DNA from: Erinaceus europaeus
Lineage: Eukaryota; Chordata; Mammalia; Eulipotyphla; Erinaceidae
NCBI RefSeq assembly: GCF_950295315.1
Contig: NC_080164.1
Coordinates: 13,051,659-13,115,658, forward strand
Length of the DNA: 64,000 bases
Reading direction: 5' to 3'
The notes beneath the pieces were generated by a model. It was not told the origin of the DNA. It did not search any database and worked only from the letters and a program-made list of their open reading frames with translations. Positions 1 through 12,240 of the stretch are shown one piece after another. Each line of letters starts with the position of its first letter. Position 1 is the stretch's first letter. The position numbers were made by a program, and so were the translations under genes.

Positions 1-2420
1 ACTCAAGATATCAACTATGTTAACAATTGAGTGAACTCTTGATGTTTCACAATCTTGGTTTAACCATGAATGTTTTGGTGGTTCCCAAAGACATAGGCAT
101 CTCTGTGTAACACTGCCCCCAACTGACTTTCTGCAGAAGCAAGCAACCAAAGACCACTTGTATAACACTTTCTTTTTCTTTCTGCTTTTAATTTGCTGCT
201 GGTGTCTATTACACCCTCTGAACAGCACTATCTTCATCAATTTAAATTTTAAAATGTAGCGAAGTTATGTCTTATAGCCTGAAAGGAAAAAAATATCTTG
301 GAACCATTTAACAGCATTTTTAATTTTATACAATTTAACATATTAATGATATATAATTTAACTTATGCAATATGAGTCTCTGGTTAATCATATCTTGAAT
401 AATCCTTCTCCTTTATTAAAAAGTGAATAAAATAGGGACTATTACAAAGCCTAGAGCCCTTTCTCCCCTCTCCCAAATTATAAGTAGGCTGTGATTTAAG
501 TATTCTCTGAAATGAAATCAATCAGAGTTTTATCAAGGATAGCTGGGACCCCTTAGAGGACTAATGCCTGAAAAAGGGTAGAAGGTAGACAGTCCCAGTT
601 TACTCTGGAGAGTGTTAGTCTTTAGAAGCTGTGAGTACAGAGGTCACGGGCTCACAAAACAAAACTGTTGGCTTACAACTGGCTTCCCAAGTGTGTTCTC
701 ACTTCAGTGTGTATTTCGGTTCCTTGGCCAATGCTGGTAGCCTATCACTAAGTCTTTTTCAACACTTCATTCCTTAGAATTTCAGTTTCAAGATCATTAA
801 TAAAACAGCAGCTTAAGAAGACAGCACCTGAGGCAATCCACTCTGATAGCAGACCAGGCAGGGCAGCAGCCTGATTTATTCAGCCTTTAGAGTTAGTTTA
901 AGTGACATTTTTTAAGAAGTGTGTAAACATCATGGAAGAACTGAGAATAGGCACTGTTTTTTTTTTTCATATTGAATATTAGAGCAAAAATACATTTGTA
1001 AAGATTCTAATTTCCTTCCATTTTCATTAAAATTTAGTTCTGTTATAAAAGCAATTATATCTATAGAAGAAAAATATGAAAAAATAATTGAAATGAAATT
1101 AGAGAACTTCCTAGCACCCTATTTTTTTCAGTTTTTTTTAATAGATGGACTTTAAAACCTTTTTTAGACTTTGCTTAATTCATCTCACTTAATTCTGCCT
1201 AAAGTTGTTCTCCCTTATTTGTATTTGTTCTTCTTCCTGTTTTGGACTTAAAACTGTTGATCGTGTGATGATATCTTAGTGACACAGAGAAGGTGTTCAA
1301 TTGGTCAAATAAATCACGAGGTCTTCTCTAAACAGGTACGTTATTCCCCATCAGCGTTTGTTATCTTTATTCTTCCTTATGTTTTCCTTCACTGACATGA
1401 ATCCTTTCCTGTGAAGTGCCTCCAGAAAACACCCCAGTTGGAGGTCCCTGATGTCATCAGAACTCAGAACTCACTCACTCTCCATCTGGGATACCAGTCC
1501 CAGATGGTGGGTGTGAGACAACTGTTTCAATCTTTGCTGAAATTGAAGCATGTTTTGGAATTAAGTCAATCAATCCAAACTTTGTCATGGCTGCAGCATT
1601 GCTCCCTGGAAAGGAAACTGAAGACTTTTCAGGACGTCTGTGTGCCACTTCCAAATACAGTCATCTGGCAGCCATCTAAGCCAGTAGATGTACCTCTATG
1701 ACGCCAAGTTACTTTCCCAGTGGTGGGAATTGGTGTTTAATAATACATAGAAAATGTCAAAGCTTTTTAGTTATCATGAAATTAGAATAGGGACTATTAG
1801 ATACCAATTTAGCTATTAACCTTGCATTTAATTGGTCTGGTATTCATTAGACAAGGTATTAATTAGTACTGACTAAAATTTTCGATTTAATATCTCTTTT
1901 CTTGGCTTCTGAAACACTGTTCTCCTGCTTCTCTCTAACTACTACTGAGTCTCCCTCAGATCCTTCGCTCTCCTCTCCCAAGCATCTACTGTTGGTAGTC
2001 CTTCATAATTTTGTCCTTGGTCCTCTCCCCTTCTCTCTGCACTCTTTTGGGCGACCCTACTGACATTCACAAATCTAAATGCCTTCGATAATCTGGTCAT
2101 TCTAAGACATCTACCTCCAGTTCTGAACTCCAGATTTCAACACTTAGCTGTGAATATCAAAGTCAGCATTTTTATCTGAACTGAGCTTCCACTACTCCAA
2201 CTAAACTTCCAAAAGTTCTATAGCTTTCTATTAGGGATGTATAATGGATGGAACTGAAAGAACTGGGGATTTCTACATGTAATAGAAGGAACTAGCAAAA
2301 AGAAGAAGGCAAAGAAATGGTCTGTGAGAAAAAAATAGCTGACCCAAGCAAACAGGTCTCTTCTTCTCTGCTTATCCTCATCAATCTCTTCCAATATTTC
2401 CCACATTTTATTTCTTTGTT
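1..2420. other. Unique non-coding DNA, no supported gene
   Basis: AT-rich sequence without recognisable repeat structure apart from short A/T runs. An open frame at 1411-1701 (+) has no domain I recognise, no convincing splice context and unremarkable composition, so I do not call it a gene. Ancient repeats too decayed to see by eye may be present. Confidence 0.5.
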
Positions 2421-2424
2421 AAAA

Positions 2425-3726
2425 TTGTAATTAAAACTGCCTGGCACAGATGCAAATACCAGTGGAATAAAATGAAAGCCCAGAAATAAAACCCCACACC
2501 AATGAAGAACTAAATTTTGACATCAGGAACCCAGCATACTAAGTAGAGAAAGGAGAGTATCTTCAACAAATGATTTTGGGAAAATTGGGTTGAAAAATGC
2601 AGACAAATGAAACTGTATCACCACATATTATACCATGCACAAGTCAACTCCAAATGGCTCAAAGGCATAGACATTATAGCACAAACAATTAAATATGTAG
2701 AAGAATACATTGGTAGAACACCTCATAATCAATGCTTCAGAAAGGTCTTCAAAGTCTCAAGTCCAGCAGCAAATAAAACAAAAGCAAAAATAAACCAGTG
2801 GGATTATATCAATTTGAAAAGCTTCTGCACAGCAAAGGGAAACAACATCAAACAGAAAGTAACCCAACAAAATAGGAGATCTTTACACATCATATAGCAT
2901 ATAGAGGACTAGCAACCAAAATATATAAAGAACGCAGTCAACTCAGCAAAAGGAAAAAAGCAAGCAACCCCATTCAAATTGGAACACATGGAAGGGTCTA
3001 CAGGCCTTCACAGAAGACAATATACAAAGGGCCAGCAAACACATAAAAAAGTGCTCAGTTACTGATTATTCGAGAAATGCAAGTAATGATGACAAGGAGA
3101 TGCCACTTGACACATATGAGAATGGCACACATTAGAAAGGACAGAAAAAACAAATGCTGGAGAGGATATGGGGTGAAAGGAACTCTTCTGCACTACTGGA
3201 AAGAATTTAAATTAGTGAAAACTGCTGTGGAAAACAATCTGGAGGTTTCTTAGAACACTAGAAATAAACCTACAGCATGACCCAGAAATTTCTGCCCTGG
3301 GGATTTCTGTCCTTGTTTTCCAAAGAAAAAAAGAGCACTATGCACACCTGTGTTCATAGTAGCACACCTTGCAATAGCCCAAATCTAGAAGCAACCCAGA
3401 TGCCCAATGATATATGAGTAACTAATAAAGCCCTGGTATATATACACAAATGAATATTACCCAGCTGTTTTAAATGATGAAGTCAGCTCCTTTGCCTTAT
3501 CCTGGATGGAATGTGAAGGAATCATGTTAAGTGAGATAAGTCAAAAGGAGAAAGATAAATACCACAAAGAATTTACCTTGTAGATGGAACTTAAGAAACA
3601 AGGACAGAAAAGTAAAACACAAATGAAACTTGGACTGGGTGTGGTGTGGTGTACTGTACTAAGGCAAAGGATTCTGGGTAATAACACTGAGGAAGGAGGG
3701 TACTGAATCAAGGGACATGATGGTAG
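2425..3726 (+). mobile_element. Old L1 fragment: 3' end of ORF2 and start of 3' UTR
   Basis: The sequence aligns by eye with the 3' third of ORF2 in the full-length L1 at 43.7 kb: the stretch around 2580-2660 matches its 'aaactgggttgaaacatgcag' region, and 3190-3540 matches the C-terminal region that ends in a GTTAAGTGA motif. The frame is broken many times. Only a 96-codon piece (2607-2897) remains open. It is therefore a decayed 5'-truncated L1. It continues beyond the SINE at 3743-3974 into 3' UTR at 3992-4105. Confidence 0.85.
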
Positions 3727-3742
3727 AAAAGAATTTAAGTTG

Positions 3743-3974
3743 GGCTCAAAGCGCAAGGACTGGCGGAATGATCCAGATTCAAGCCCCCGGCTTCCCACCT
3801 GCAGGGAAGTCGCTTCACAGGCAGTGAAGCAGGTCTGCAGGTGTCTAGGTGTCTTTCTCTCCCCCCCTCTACTTCCCTTCGTCTCTCCATGTCTCTCTGT
3901 CCTATCCAACAATGACTACAACAATAAAACAACAAGGGCAACAAAAGGAAATAAATAAATAAATTTTTTTTTTA
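3743..3974 (+). mobile_element. tRNA-derived SINE (hedgehog type), 5' truncated, inside old L1 3' UTR
   Basis: The body has the family hallmarks: a B-box-like TTCAAGCCCCCGG, CCACCTGCAGGGAAGTCGCTTCACAGG, a CT-rich segment, CCTATCCAACAATGAC, and an AACAAGGGCAACAAAAGG-AATAAATAAAT tail. The tRNA-like head is shortened. Flanking direct repeats AAAAGAATTTAAGTTG (3727-3742) and a near copy ending at 3991 mark the target-site duplication, so it landed in a pre-existing L1 3' UTR. Confidence 0.88.
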
Positions 3975-3991
3975 AAAAGAAATCTAAGTTG

Positions 3992-4105
3992 AGGTTGAGA
4001 GTGTTTTGTAAGCACCTGTCCCCAGGAGATGAGGGGTTGTACCCATCTGCCAAAACCTGTACTAACTATAAACCATTAATTCTCAATATGATAAAAAAGA
4101 GAAAC
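3992..4105 (+). mobile_element. Continuation of old L1 3' UTR
   Basis: After the SINE duplication the L1 3' UTR resumes (GTTGTACCCATCTGCCAAAA ... ACCATTAATTCTCAATATG ... ATAAAAAAG). It ends in an A-rich stretch, as expected for the 3' terminus of an old L1 subfamily lacking the longer tail seen in younger copies here. Confidence 0.6.
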
Positions 4106-6237
4106 AACAAAGAATATCACTGTTTACCCGTACATATTGTTCATCATTGCCAGATCCAAGTTTAGTGAGTCACTGGGAGAGTTTAAACTTGCTGAAGCAA
4201 AGTTTGTTAACTGGTGAAATTTTGAACCCTTCAGATGGAGCATGACCTATTTCGCAAACATGGACCCACGCTAAATAGGATTCTGCCCTGGTGCGTTTTT
4301 AAGTCTGGGGTTATTTATGCTCATTATCGAAGAACCAAGTAGTATAAATGAGAGAGTTAAGCCACATCCTTCAGGAATACGTACCCATTTTGTTTTTTAG
4401 GGAGCAAGCAAATACAAAGGCAATCCTTTCCCCATAGCTCTGCAAGGCATCTACTTGATAAAATCACACCATTCACTAGTGTGAATGTAGTTGTAATATC
4501 ATCAGTTTCCATATCCTCTAAAGCAATAAAAGAGTCACTGAGCTAAGAGAAGGATCAGTAAAAACAACAACAACAGCTTCAAGTATTTACTATGCATGAG
4601 ATATAATAGCTAGTACTTCATATCCTTTAACTCATGCGATTCTTAACAATTATTCATTCAGACTTGTCATGAGCTTGGAAGTTTTGTGTCTATATTAGAA
4701 GCTTGGTGTTAACTCTCCCTGGTATCTCATTCATTTAATCCGTAGTTGAAATACACTGACATCTAAGAAATGTGGGGTGAAGTTCTAACATACTAGTTGT
4801 CAAGAACTTTTTGAACTGTTCTTAACAGCAGAATGCCTCCAGTCACTCATTAATTTTCCCAAATACACTAATTTTTAAGCCAGCTGTGTGATCCTGAAAG
4901 ACAACATGTAACCTCTCCAATCCCCATGTCTTTCAACAAATAGGGCATGCTCCTGGGAGAGGACATTTACTGCTGAGTGTGTTTAGATGAAAACTGACAC
5001 TTCTTGTGGGAGTACCTTAGTTTGGGCTAGTATGGTGTGAAATGAGACCACGAATTCATAATTTAACAGTAGGATATCAACAGAGGTGACATGAACACCA
5101 AATGTTCACACTCAGAATAATTCAGAAGAAATTATGACAGGAATACAGTTCTGAAGTGAAAGGAAAAAATCTGTATTGAATCTTTCAAAATGCAACAACC
5201 TCAGCCATGACTGCTCCTTAGAATTAGCATCTCTTGAGTATACACTCTTTCAAGCACATACCAGCTTTCTTATATGCAGATGACATCTTTCCAGTAAAGT
5301 GGAGAGTGGCTTGGTCTGACTATTTAGGTGGCAGGGACAGAATTGCCGATCAACGTGTCTGACAAAGGCTGTCATTTCAGTTACTTGAAGCTATGTGGAG
5401 GTCAAATTTACCTGTTGTCATCTGAATTTTCATCAAGAATTTATTTTACATTAAGAAAGGTAATTAGGTACAATCAAATTATAGTAGCTTAAAAGGAAGA
5501 AATAAAGTAAGGAATGAAAGGAAAGACTTGGAGGAAAGGGAGGTAGGAAAATAAAAAAAGGGATGGAAGGAAGAAAGGAAAAAGAAGGAGTGATGGAGGG
5601 GGGCAAAGAAGGGAAGGAATAAAGAAAAGGAGGAAGTACCGGGATAGCTTTCTGGGAGAGAGACCAAGAACTCTAGGTCAGAACACGGAAGAGAGAGAAA
5701 CCAGAAACAGAAGTGACTTTTGTAGTATACAACCGGAAGTGGCAAGTCAGAAATGGAAATGGCTAGGAAAAGGGGGTGGAGAAAGGAAAAAGGCATGCTG
5801 GGAACTTCCTTAGCAACTGTTAGGATGGTTTTAGCTGGTGGGATTAATGACACCCTGCAGACAGGGCGGGTCTAGAGAAAGAAAGAAGCTAGATCAATGA
5901 CTGGGGGGGGGGGGGGTGGTGCTTAATGCCCGACAAGGAAGAAGGTGGAAAGGGAAGGAGGACAATCCAAAGAAGAAAATACTGAAAGTGACTGCATTTT
6001 CTCACAGAACAGATAGACAAATACATTTCTTTAGATTTGATCTGTTCACACTCTTAGTGGGCACCTTGCCTTTCATCTGAACCACTCTCGGAGGACTTAC
6101 TTATCATCCAAGACCATAACCCCAACAGGCAAATCTGGAGTAGTATTTTTTTTTACACCACAGGTGATTTTGATCAGTTCTTTACTGATTTTTTTTATAA
6201 GATAGATTCCCATCAAGAAAGCAGAATTTCTTTTTTA
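4106..6237. other. Unique non-coding DNA with GGAA-rich tract and poly-G run
   Basis: No gene recognised. At 5490-5640 the plus strand is strongly purine-rich (GGAAG/GAAAG). The long minus-strand frame there is only a reading of this low-complexity tract. A 13-nt G run lies near 5904-5916. Confidence 0.5.
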
Positions 6238-6545
6238 AAAAAGTTTATCTTTATTTATTGAATAGAGACAGTCATAAATTGAATGGGAAGGCTATCACGG
6301 GAGGGGATGGGATATGGAGATCGGGTTATGGGAATTGTACGGAATTGTACCCCTCTTATTCTATGGTTTTGTTAATGTTTCCTTTCTTAAATAAAAAAAA
6401 AGTTAAAAAAATTAATTGAGAGGGACGGGAAGGGAGAAAGATAAACACCTACAGCACTCTTCACCACTCATGAAGCTTTCCCCCTGCAGGTATGGACCGA
6501 AAGCTTGAACCTGGGTCCCTGTGCATTGTAACATGTGCACACATC
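6238..6545 (-). mobile_element. SINE, minus strand, split by an L1 tail
   Basis: The reverse complement of the SINE body occurs at 6238-6281 (tail side) and 6419-6545 (CACTCATGAAGCTTTCCCCCTGCAGG and the TTGAACCTGGGTCC B-box complement). The two pieces are separated by an L1 3' terminus at 6282-6418. The short repeat AATTGA brackets the insert. The SINE resembles an older subfamily that uses GAAGCTTTCCCCCTGCAGG. Confidence 0.75.
6282..6418 (+). mobile_element. Very short 5'-truncated L1 3' terminus nested in SINE
   Basis: Matches the last ~130 bp of the full-length L1 at 51.2 kb (GGAAGGCTATCACGGGAGGGG ... GGGAATTG ... GTACCCCTCTTATTCTATGG ... CCTTTCTTAAATAAAAA), including AATAAA and an A-rich tail. 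The target duplication AATTGA is short but consistent with insertion into the SINE. Confidence 0.8.
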
Positions 6546-7221
6546 CAGGAAAGTAGAATTTCCATTCCAACCTAGCAACCTTTAAAACTGACTTGACTTT
6601 GCATATTTACCTATGACACACTGTCAGAGCTTATAAGTCAATGCTAAGCTTGTCCTTCAGCTCCATATCTTTCTTGGATTCAATTTTTGGTAATGGAGGA
6701 TGGCAAAACTATATGCATTTAAGAAGGAGAAAATGTTATTGTCTAAGTCTCCTTGAAATTCTCAAACTTGAAAATCAAGTTATCTCTACTTCACTTTTAT
6801 ACATGCTACATTTTTTCTGTCTTGTACAGAAACTTGACCATTTTTACACATGAGATTTGGCACCATCATTGCCAATTTCTTTCAGATATACATTTTTTTG
6901 TGTGTCCTAGTCCTAATAAGAAAAGACAGCCCTCAAAGGAATCTTAAAATATTTAATGACTTTGACTTTTAAACATAACCCAGATTAGATAATAATGTCA
7001 AATAAAAATCCAATACATCAAAATATAAAATGGAACACACTGTACTCTTTCATAAAGTTTAACCCTAGTAAACTCTTACAGATTTAGGGCTAATTCTAAG
7101 AAGGGAGAAAAGATCATCTGAAGTGTGAGACCACTTAAAAGTCATCTCATTGTGTTTCAGCAGACACAATATGTAAATTTATTTATAACTTGTATTTATA
7201 GAATTTATTTATAACTGAATT

Positions 7222-7395
7222 CAGGGTCAGCAGGATAACTCAGCATGTTAGAGCATAGGATTTATCTACCTTCGGCCCCAGTGGTCCCAGATTTAAAACT
7301 GGCACCACTATAATCCAGAGGTGTGTTATGCTCTGGTCACCATCTCCATCTCTCTCACTCTCTCACTCTCTCTCACAAAAATAAGGTTATCTAAA
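7222..7395 (+). mobile_element. Degenerate tRNA-type SINE with CT-rich 3' end
   Basis: A GTCAGCAGGATAACTCAGCATGTTAGAGC head resembles a tRNA A-box region, followed by a B-box-like segment and CTCTGGTCACC. It ends in a (TCTCAC)n/(TC)n stretch. Divergent family member, called by resemblance to the better copies in this window. Confidence 0.55.
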
Positions 7396-8457
7396 ATATA
7401 TAATAGTTAATTTCAAAGTTAAGTACACCTTTCTTATTCAACGCATGCAGTGCTGAAAGACTAAAAATACAGATGTAGAAAAATGACCTCAATTACCTAA
7501 ATCAACTAAAAATGAATATGATATCACTTTAATAATCTTTTGAGAAATGCCTTAACTACATTTAGTCTGCAGAAACTGGGAACAAATCAATGCATAGTAA
7601 TATATACCTAGGACTCCACTGACTGATACCTTCTGTAACTGACACTGGAGGTCAACACCATAAAAATGAATTCTAATTGTCTTTGTATTTCTGTGTCTTT
7701 GGGGGGAAGAACATCAACAGACAAAGCCTAGTGTGTAAGATTCTATATTCTGTACAAAGAGAAGGGGAGATGAAGCCTCTAGCTTAATTTAAATACTAGT
7801 GTAGTGCCTTCTACCAAAACTCACAGAGCTAGAATACCCCCTACTAGGAGGGAAATTAAAATATTTAGGTTGAGCGTATATGACAAATGTCCCCTACATG
7901 AAACAGAGTGCTTAGGATGAATTCTGAAATGATTTAAAAGAGTGGTATCACTTAGAGAGAACTCAGAACATCCGTCCCCTAAAAGAAATTTACTTGAACT
8001 TTCTTTTAATGAACAGAAAAGATGCATCTAATTAATATAGATACTTTAGTCCACATCCTTAAAACCAATATTTTTCCCTAGTTGAAACATGTCTATCAGT
8101 ACTTTCACTCTCAGCTATGAGATTTGATTTGTAAGCCTACTTTTTTTAGGGTTTATACAAAGCAAGCTGAAAATTAGTTGATGCGAGATGATTTATTGTA
8201 ATTCTGACGATCTACACTTTGTGTATGTTGGAGAGAGAGATAGCACTAGGGGTTGGTTTTCATTTGAGGAAGAATAGATGTAGTTAATAACTTCCTGGGA
8301 GTAACAATAATTAGACACATTTCCACCTCTTGCTATAATTTTTCATTAGATTTTTTTAAGGAGGGAGTATCAATACCAAATGTTATTCTCAAATCTCTTT
8401 CGGGTGGATCTAACTTTTTAATCTTCAATCAACCCAAAAGAATTTTCTCAATTTGAC
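7396..8457. other. Unique non-coding DNA
   Basis: No repeat or gene that I can support. Short open frames only. Confidence 0.5.
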
Positions 8458-8463
8458 TCAAAC

Positions 8464-9302
8464 TGCCGCAGACCACCGCAGTGGATGAGCAGCAGGAGGG
8501 TCCGGGGTCTTGAAGGCAACCTCCCCGGTGGATCAGGAGTTGGCACGAGGGAGAACAGATAGACACCACACTATTGGAGGGTGAATCTGGACTCATTTTA
8601 ATAGTGAAACTGCATTACCTTTTATACTTTTTTCAGGTTACATTCAGGTTTCCTAAACAACCAGCTCATAAGGAAGTAGGAATAAGCATCATAGTCTTGT
8701 GGCTTTGGCACGCTACATGTTACTCCCCTTTTACTGTAAAGAATGGTACAATACTTAGTATCACCCTGTTCTCAGGGGAGGTCAAACTCAGAATTGTTTT
8801 TGACTTTTGCAGAGGGCTCTTTCTATCATTAATCTTCTATGGGGGGCATACGGATCTTTGCCTAGTTGTGGACCACTGCTTATCTAGGTCTGGTACAGTT
8901 TAACTATTAATCTTTCTTTGTTTCAGTACGTCAACTTGTACCAGGGAGGCCTCAATCTCTGCATTATTTCTTTGAGGGGCAAGTCATAACATGACTTCTT
9001 TTGTCCGTCTATGTTGACCTACCTCCCCACTTTCATAATGTAACTTTCAAATATGCCCCTGTGTAAGGGAGAAGGGGTGCTTCTGATTCTCCATTCCAAC
9101 CAGGCACTGCCAAAGTATTATTAATCAATTGTGACAGTATAATTATTTGTAACAATAACGGGGGGGAGAATGTGTCGTCCCACTCTCATCCTTTCTGCCC
9201 AGCTTCTTTGAAGTCTGAATGCAGGTCCAGAAGAGATGACCATGTCTGGCTCCCTGACATTCGTGACTGGGCGGCGCATAAACACGGAACATTCGTTGTG
9301 CA
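8464..9302 (-). mobile_element. Solo LTR of an endogenous retrovirus, minus strand
   Basis: On the minus strand the 839-bp unit starts TGCACAACG and ends GTCTGCGGCA, i.e. TG...CA termini. It is bracketed by TCAAAC (8458-8463) and ACAAAC (9303-9308) on the plus strand, a 6-bp duplication with one mismatch. Reading the minus strand, TATAAAAGG lies at 8626-8618 and ATTAAA at about 8602-8597, only ~20 bp apart. No gag/pol/env sequence flanks it, so it is a solo LTR left by recombination. A 6-bp duplication and a TATA-proximal poly(A) signal suggest a class II (betaretrovirus-like) origin; this is inference. No viral gene is present. Confidence 0.72.
8618..8626 (-). promoter_or_regulatory. TATA box of minus-strand LTR
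   Basis: Plus-strand CCTTTTATA reads TATAAAAGG on the LTR strand. Its position within the LTR and the ATTAAA close downstream fit a U3/R boundary. Confidence 0.55.
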
Positions 9303-9308
9303 ACAAAC

Positions 9309-10091
9309 TCCCCTGCATATCTGATGTTGTTATAACAGTGAGTAGTGATAAAAGGATATCAGGGGCATAGTGAAGAGTAGCAGCTATTTAAAGATCAAGT
9401 GGTTCATCAACATTTTAGAGATAACACTTTCAGTTCTGCCACAAGAATGCTGGACTTTCAGATTCCAAAATACCTAGGCCTGATGTACCTTGGTACCTTA
9501 TTCTCATCCTTACTTTCCTGCACAAGTCCTCCTGTATCTTTTGAATCTGCTTCCACTGATTCTGAGTTCTACATGACAATATCATAATAGATGCCATCTC
9601 AAAAGAAAAGCAGTGTGCTGCTATTCAACTTTGGCTCAGGATCTCTCTTCTTCACCCAATCCCACCCCCTTTCCTTTTCTGGCCACTCAGCCATAGTATC
9701 AGCTAAATGTCTTGTTCCTTGATATCTAAGGTCTTGCTCTCCAAATTCTCTATTCTTATCAGGAGAATGTCTAGTTAGCAAATGCTGTGCTAGTTACAAA
9801 CTATTCAGATATATTTTCTAAGACAGACAATCTGAGAAATTTTTAACTCTAGTCTAATAGGGTTCAGCAAATTTAAAAATTACATCTAAAATCAAATAAA
9901 CGTCCAGGATAATGTTAGAATTCGTTAAAACATGACACTGTTAATCTGTCTCAAGTCATACATCCCAGTCTTTGTAGACCCTTATATATTGATGTACAGA
10001 CATGCAGATATGTATGTAGACAGGAACATGTACATGTTTTCCTTTAATAGCTAGACACTTTTCACAGAGGAACTAGGAAGATCCAATCCAT
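9309..10091. other. Unique non-coding DNA
   Basis: No coding or repeat feature that I can support. Confidence 0.45.
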
Positions 10092-10108
10092 AAAATCATA
10101 CAGGTCTT

Positions 10109-10352
10109 GGGAGGCGGGAGGTAGCTCAGTGGGTTAAGCGCAGGTGGCACAGAACAAGGACTGGCTTAAGGATCCTGGTTTGAGCCCCCGGCTCCCCACC
10201 TACAGAGGAGTCACTTCACAAGCGGTGAAGTAGGTCTGCAGGTGTCTATCTTTCTCTCCCCCTCTTTGTCTTCCCAGCTTCTCTGCCCTATTCAACAACA
10301 ATGACATCAATAATAACTACAACAAGAAAACAGCAAAGGCAACAAAAGGGAA

Positions 10353-10391
<39 letters not shown>

Positions 10392-10400
10392 ATATTTTTA
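10109..10400 (+). mobile_element. Near full-length tRNA-derived SINE with 17-bp TSD
   Basis: Head GGCGGGAGGTAGCTCAGTGG (A box TAGCTCAGTGG), B box GGTTTGAGCCC, then the CCACCTACAGAGGAGTCACTTC core, the CT-rich block, the CAACAATGACATC region and an (AAAT)n tail. Perfect 17-bp direct repeats AAAATCATACAGGTCTT at 10092-10108 and 10401-10417 define the insertion exactly, indicating fairly recent L1-mediated insertion. Confidence 0.95.
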
Positions 10401-10417
10401 AAAATCATACAGGTCTT

Positions 10418-11885
10418 AAATTATCAAGTGCTTATAACTTGATACTATGTGGCTCAAACTTACTACTCAAGCATCTTTCTTTTCGGGAAATCCAAACAAT
10501 GCTTTGCCTTCCTGATTATAGCCAATTACAATCCATAGTCACCATGGAACCCTGACAATATTCCATTCTTCTTGGCAAGTGGCTGAAGGGAGAAATATTT
10601 AAAATAAAAACAAGAGGTTTTTCTTCCAAACACCACCATTAGAGAGATAGAGAAATAAGCAAGCAATTGCCATATGTGTGTGGATTTTTAACAGTGAGAC
10701 TCAAAAGGTCCCATAGAGGTGTACAGGAGAGACTCGCCTTCCCTGAAATGGAAACCAGAGTTGTACCACAGTGGAGGAGGAACACCTCTTTTCAACTTCA
10801 CCCTGTTGATATGAGACAGGAGAGTATTGTTATTGTGGTCAGGCTTCCAGCTTCTAAATGTTACCCTGGGAATTGTTTTGACTAGGAGTGGAGGAGCTAG
10901 AAGACAGGAAAGCAAATGGGAATCTGAGGACACATGTCAAGCAATGGTAGTGGTCAATGCTATTGAAGAACTTAGAAGGACCTGGGAAATGCAATGTTGA
11001 CTTCTCTGAGATGGGGAGAAACATGGTTTCTTTAAGGGATATATATTGTTTCTGAGTCTGACAGGTGGTCTGGGGTACACAATGAAATGTGGTCTGAGGA
11101 GTCTTATCTATACAGAAGAAATACAGGAGAAAGAAAGATGTTCACAAATAGAATACATGTGCTGGATTCAGTACAAAAATAGGATCCATTTTTTCTAGCT
11201 TTAAATATTATTACATAAAAAGAAATTATATTTTGAAAGGACTAAATTACTTCTTTCAAAGTTTGCCTGTCCCTTTGCAGGATGTCAAACCAGTAACTCC
11301 TCTTGTTCAGTACCTAAATCAAGCATACGGTCAGCTTGACCTTGTACACCTCTAGCTGGGCTGATGAATCACCAATTTGCCTTCAATTCATTCTAAAGAA
11401 AGATTATTCATCTCCTTTGCAATTGAATTGAATTTAACCAAAATACCAAGAGTCTTCTTCTGGCCACTTCTTGGCATAAAAGCAAGAGGTGGAAAAAAAG
11501 AAAAGCAAACAAGATATGAAAAAAAGGAGAGAATAAAATTCTATTTTGAATAACTGCTTCTGTGATAGGTGTTACATATGATGTCTGACTGATTGAAGTT
11601 GAAATCTCTGTCTTTAAGGATATTAGAACTGAGAGGGCAAGGAAATAAGGGGGAGAAGCATTGGTTTAATTTACACTTTAAAATATTTTAAATACAAACT
11701 TTAATTTCCTTGGAAGCAAAAAAAAAAAAATGTAACTTGTAAACTACATCTGATCTTCAAGGCACAATAAGCTTAAAAGAACAAGATGTCTGTGTGCTGC
11801 AGGAACCGCACACATTTGATACATAAACAATACCAGAAGCCAGCTAACTCTCTCTCTCTCTTTTTCTTTTTTAAATTTTATTTAT
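10418..11885. other. Unique non-coding DNA
   Basis: No gene or repeat recognised; only low-complexity A runs (e.g. 11720-11732). Confidence 0.45.
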
Positions 11886-12240
11886 AAAAAGGAAACAATG
11901 GGGAGTTGGGTGGGTAGCGCAGTGGCTTAAGCTCACGTGGCGCAAAGCACAAGGACCTGCCTAAGGATCCCGGTTCAAGCCCCCAGCTCCCCACCTGCAG
12001 GGGAGTCACTTCACAAGCGGTGAAGCAGGTCTGCAGGTGTCTATCTTTCTCTCCCCCTCTCTGTCTTCCTTTCCTCTCTCCATTTCTCTCTGTCCTATCC
12101 AACAATGACAACATCAGTAACAACAATAATAACTACAACAAGGGCACCAAAAGGGAATAAATAAATAAATATTTTTTTTAAAAAAGGAAACATTGACAAA
12201 ACCATAGGAGAAGAGGGATATAACTTCACATAATTCCCAC
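11870..12240 (-). mobile_element. L1 3' tail, minus strand, split by a SINE
   Basis: TTTATTTATAAAAAGGAAACA (11879 onward, resuming after 12192 with TTGACAAAACCATAGGAGAAG and AACTTCACATAATTCCCACCACC) is the reverse complement of the L1 3' terminus seen at 37.6 and 42.0 kb. Only the terminal ~80 bp remain. The SINE at 11898-12180 interrupts it. Confidence 0.75.
11898..12180 (+). mobile_element. Full-length tRNA-derived SINE inside an L1 tail
   Basis: Complete head with A box TAGCGCAGTGG, B box GGTTCAAGCCC, core, CT block and AATAAATAAAT tail. Perfect 12-bp TSD AAAAAGGAAACA at 11886-11897 and 12181-12192. Confidence 0.94.

Noticed and set aside
1411..1701. 96-codon plus-strand frame as a host exon
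   Set aside because: No recognised domain or homology that I can recall, and no supporting context.
5479..5853. 124-codon minus-strand frame
   Set aside because: A reading of the GGAA-rich purine stretch; composition is low complexity.
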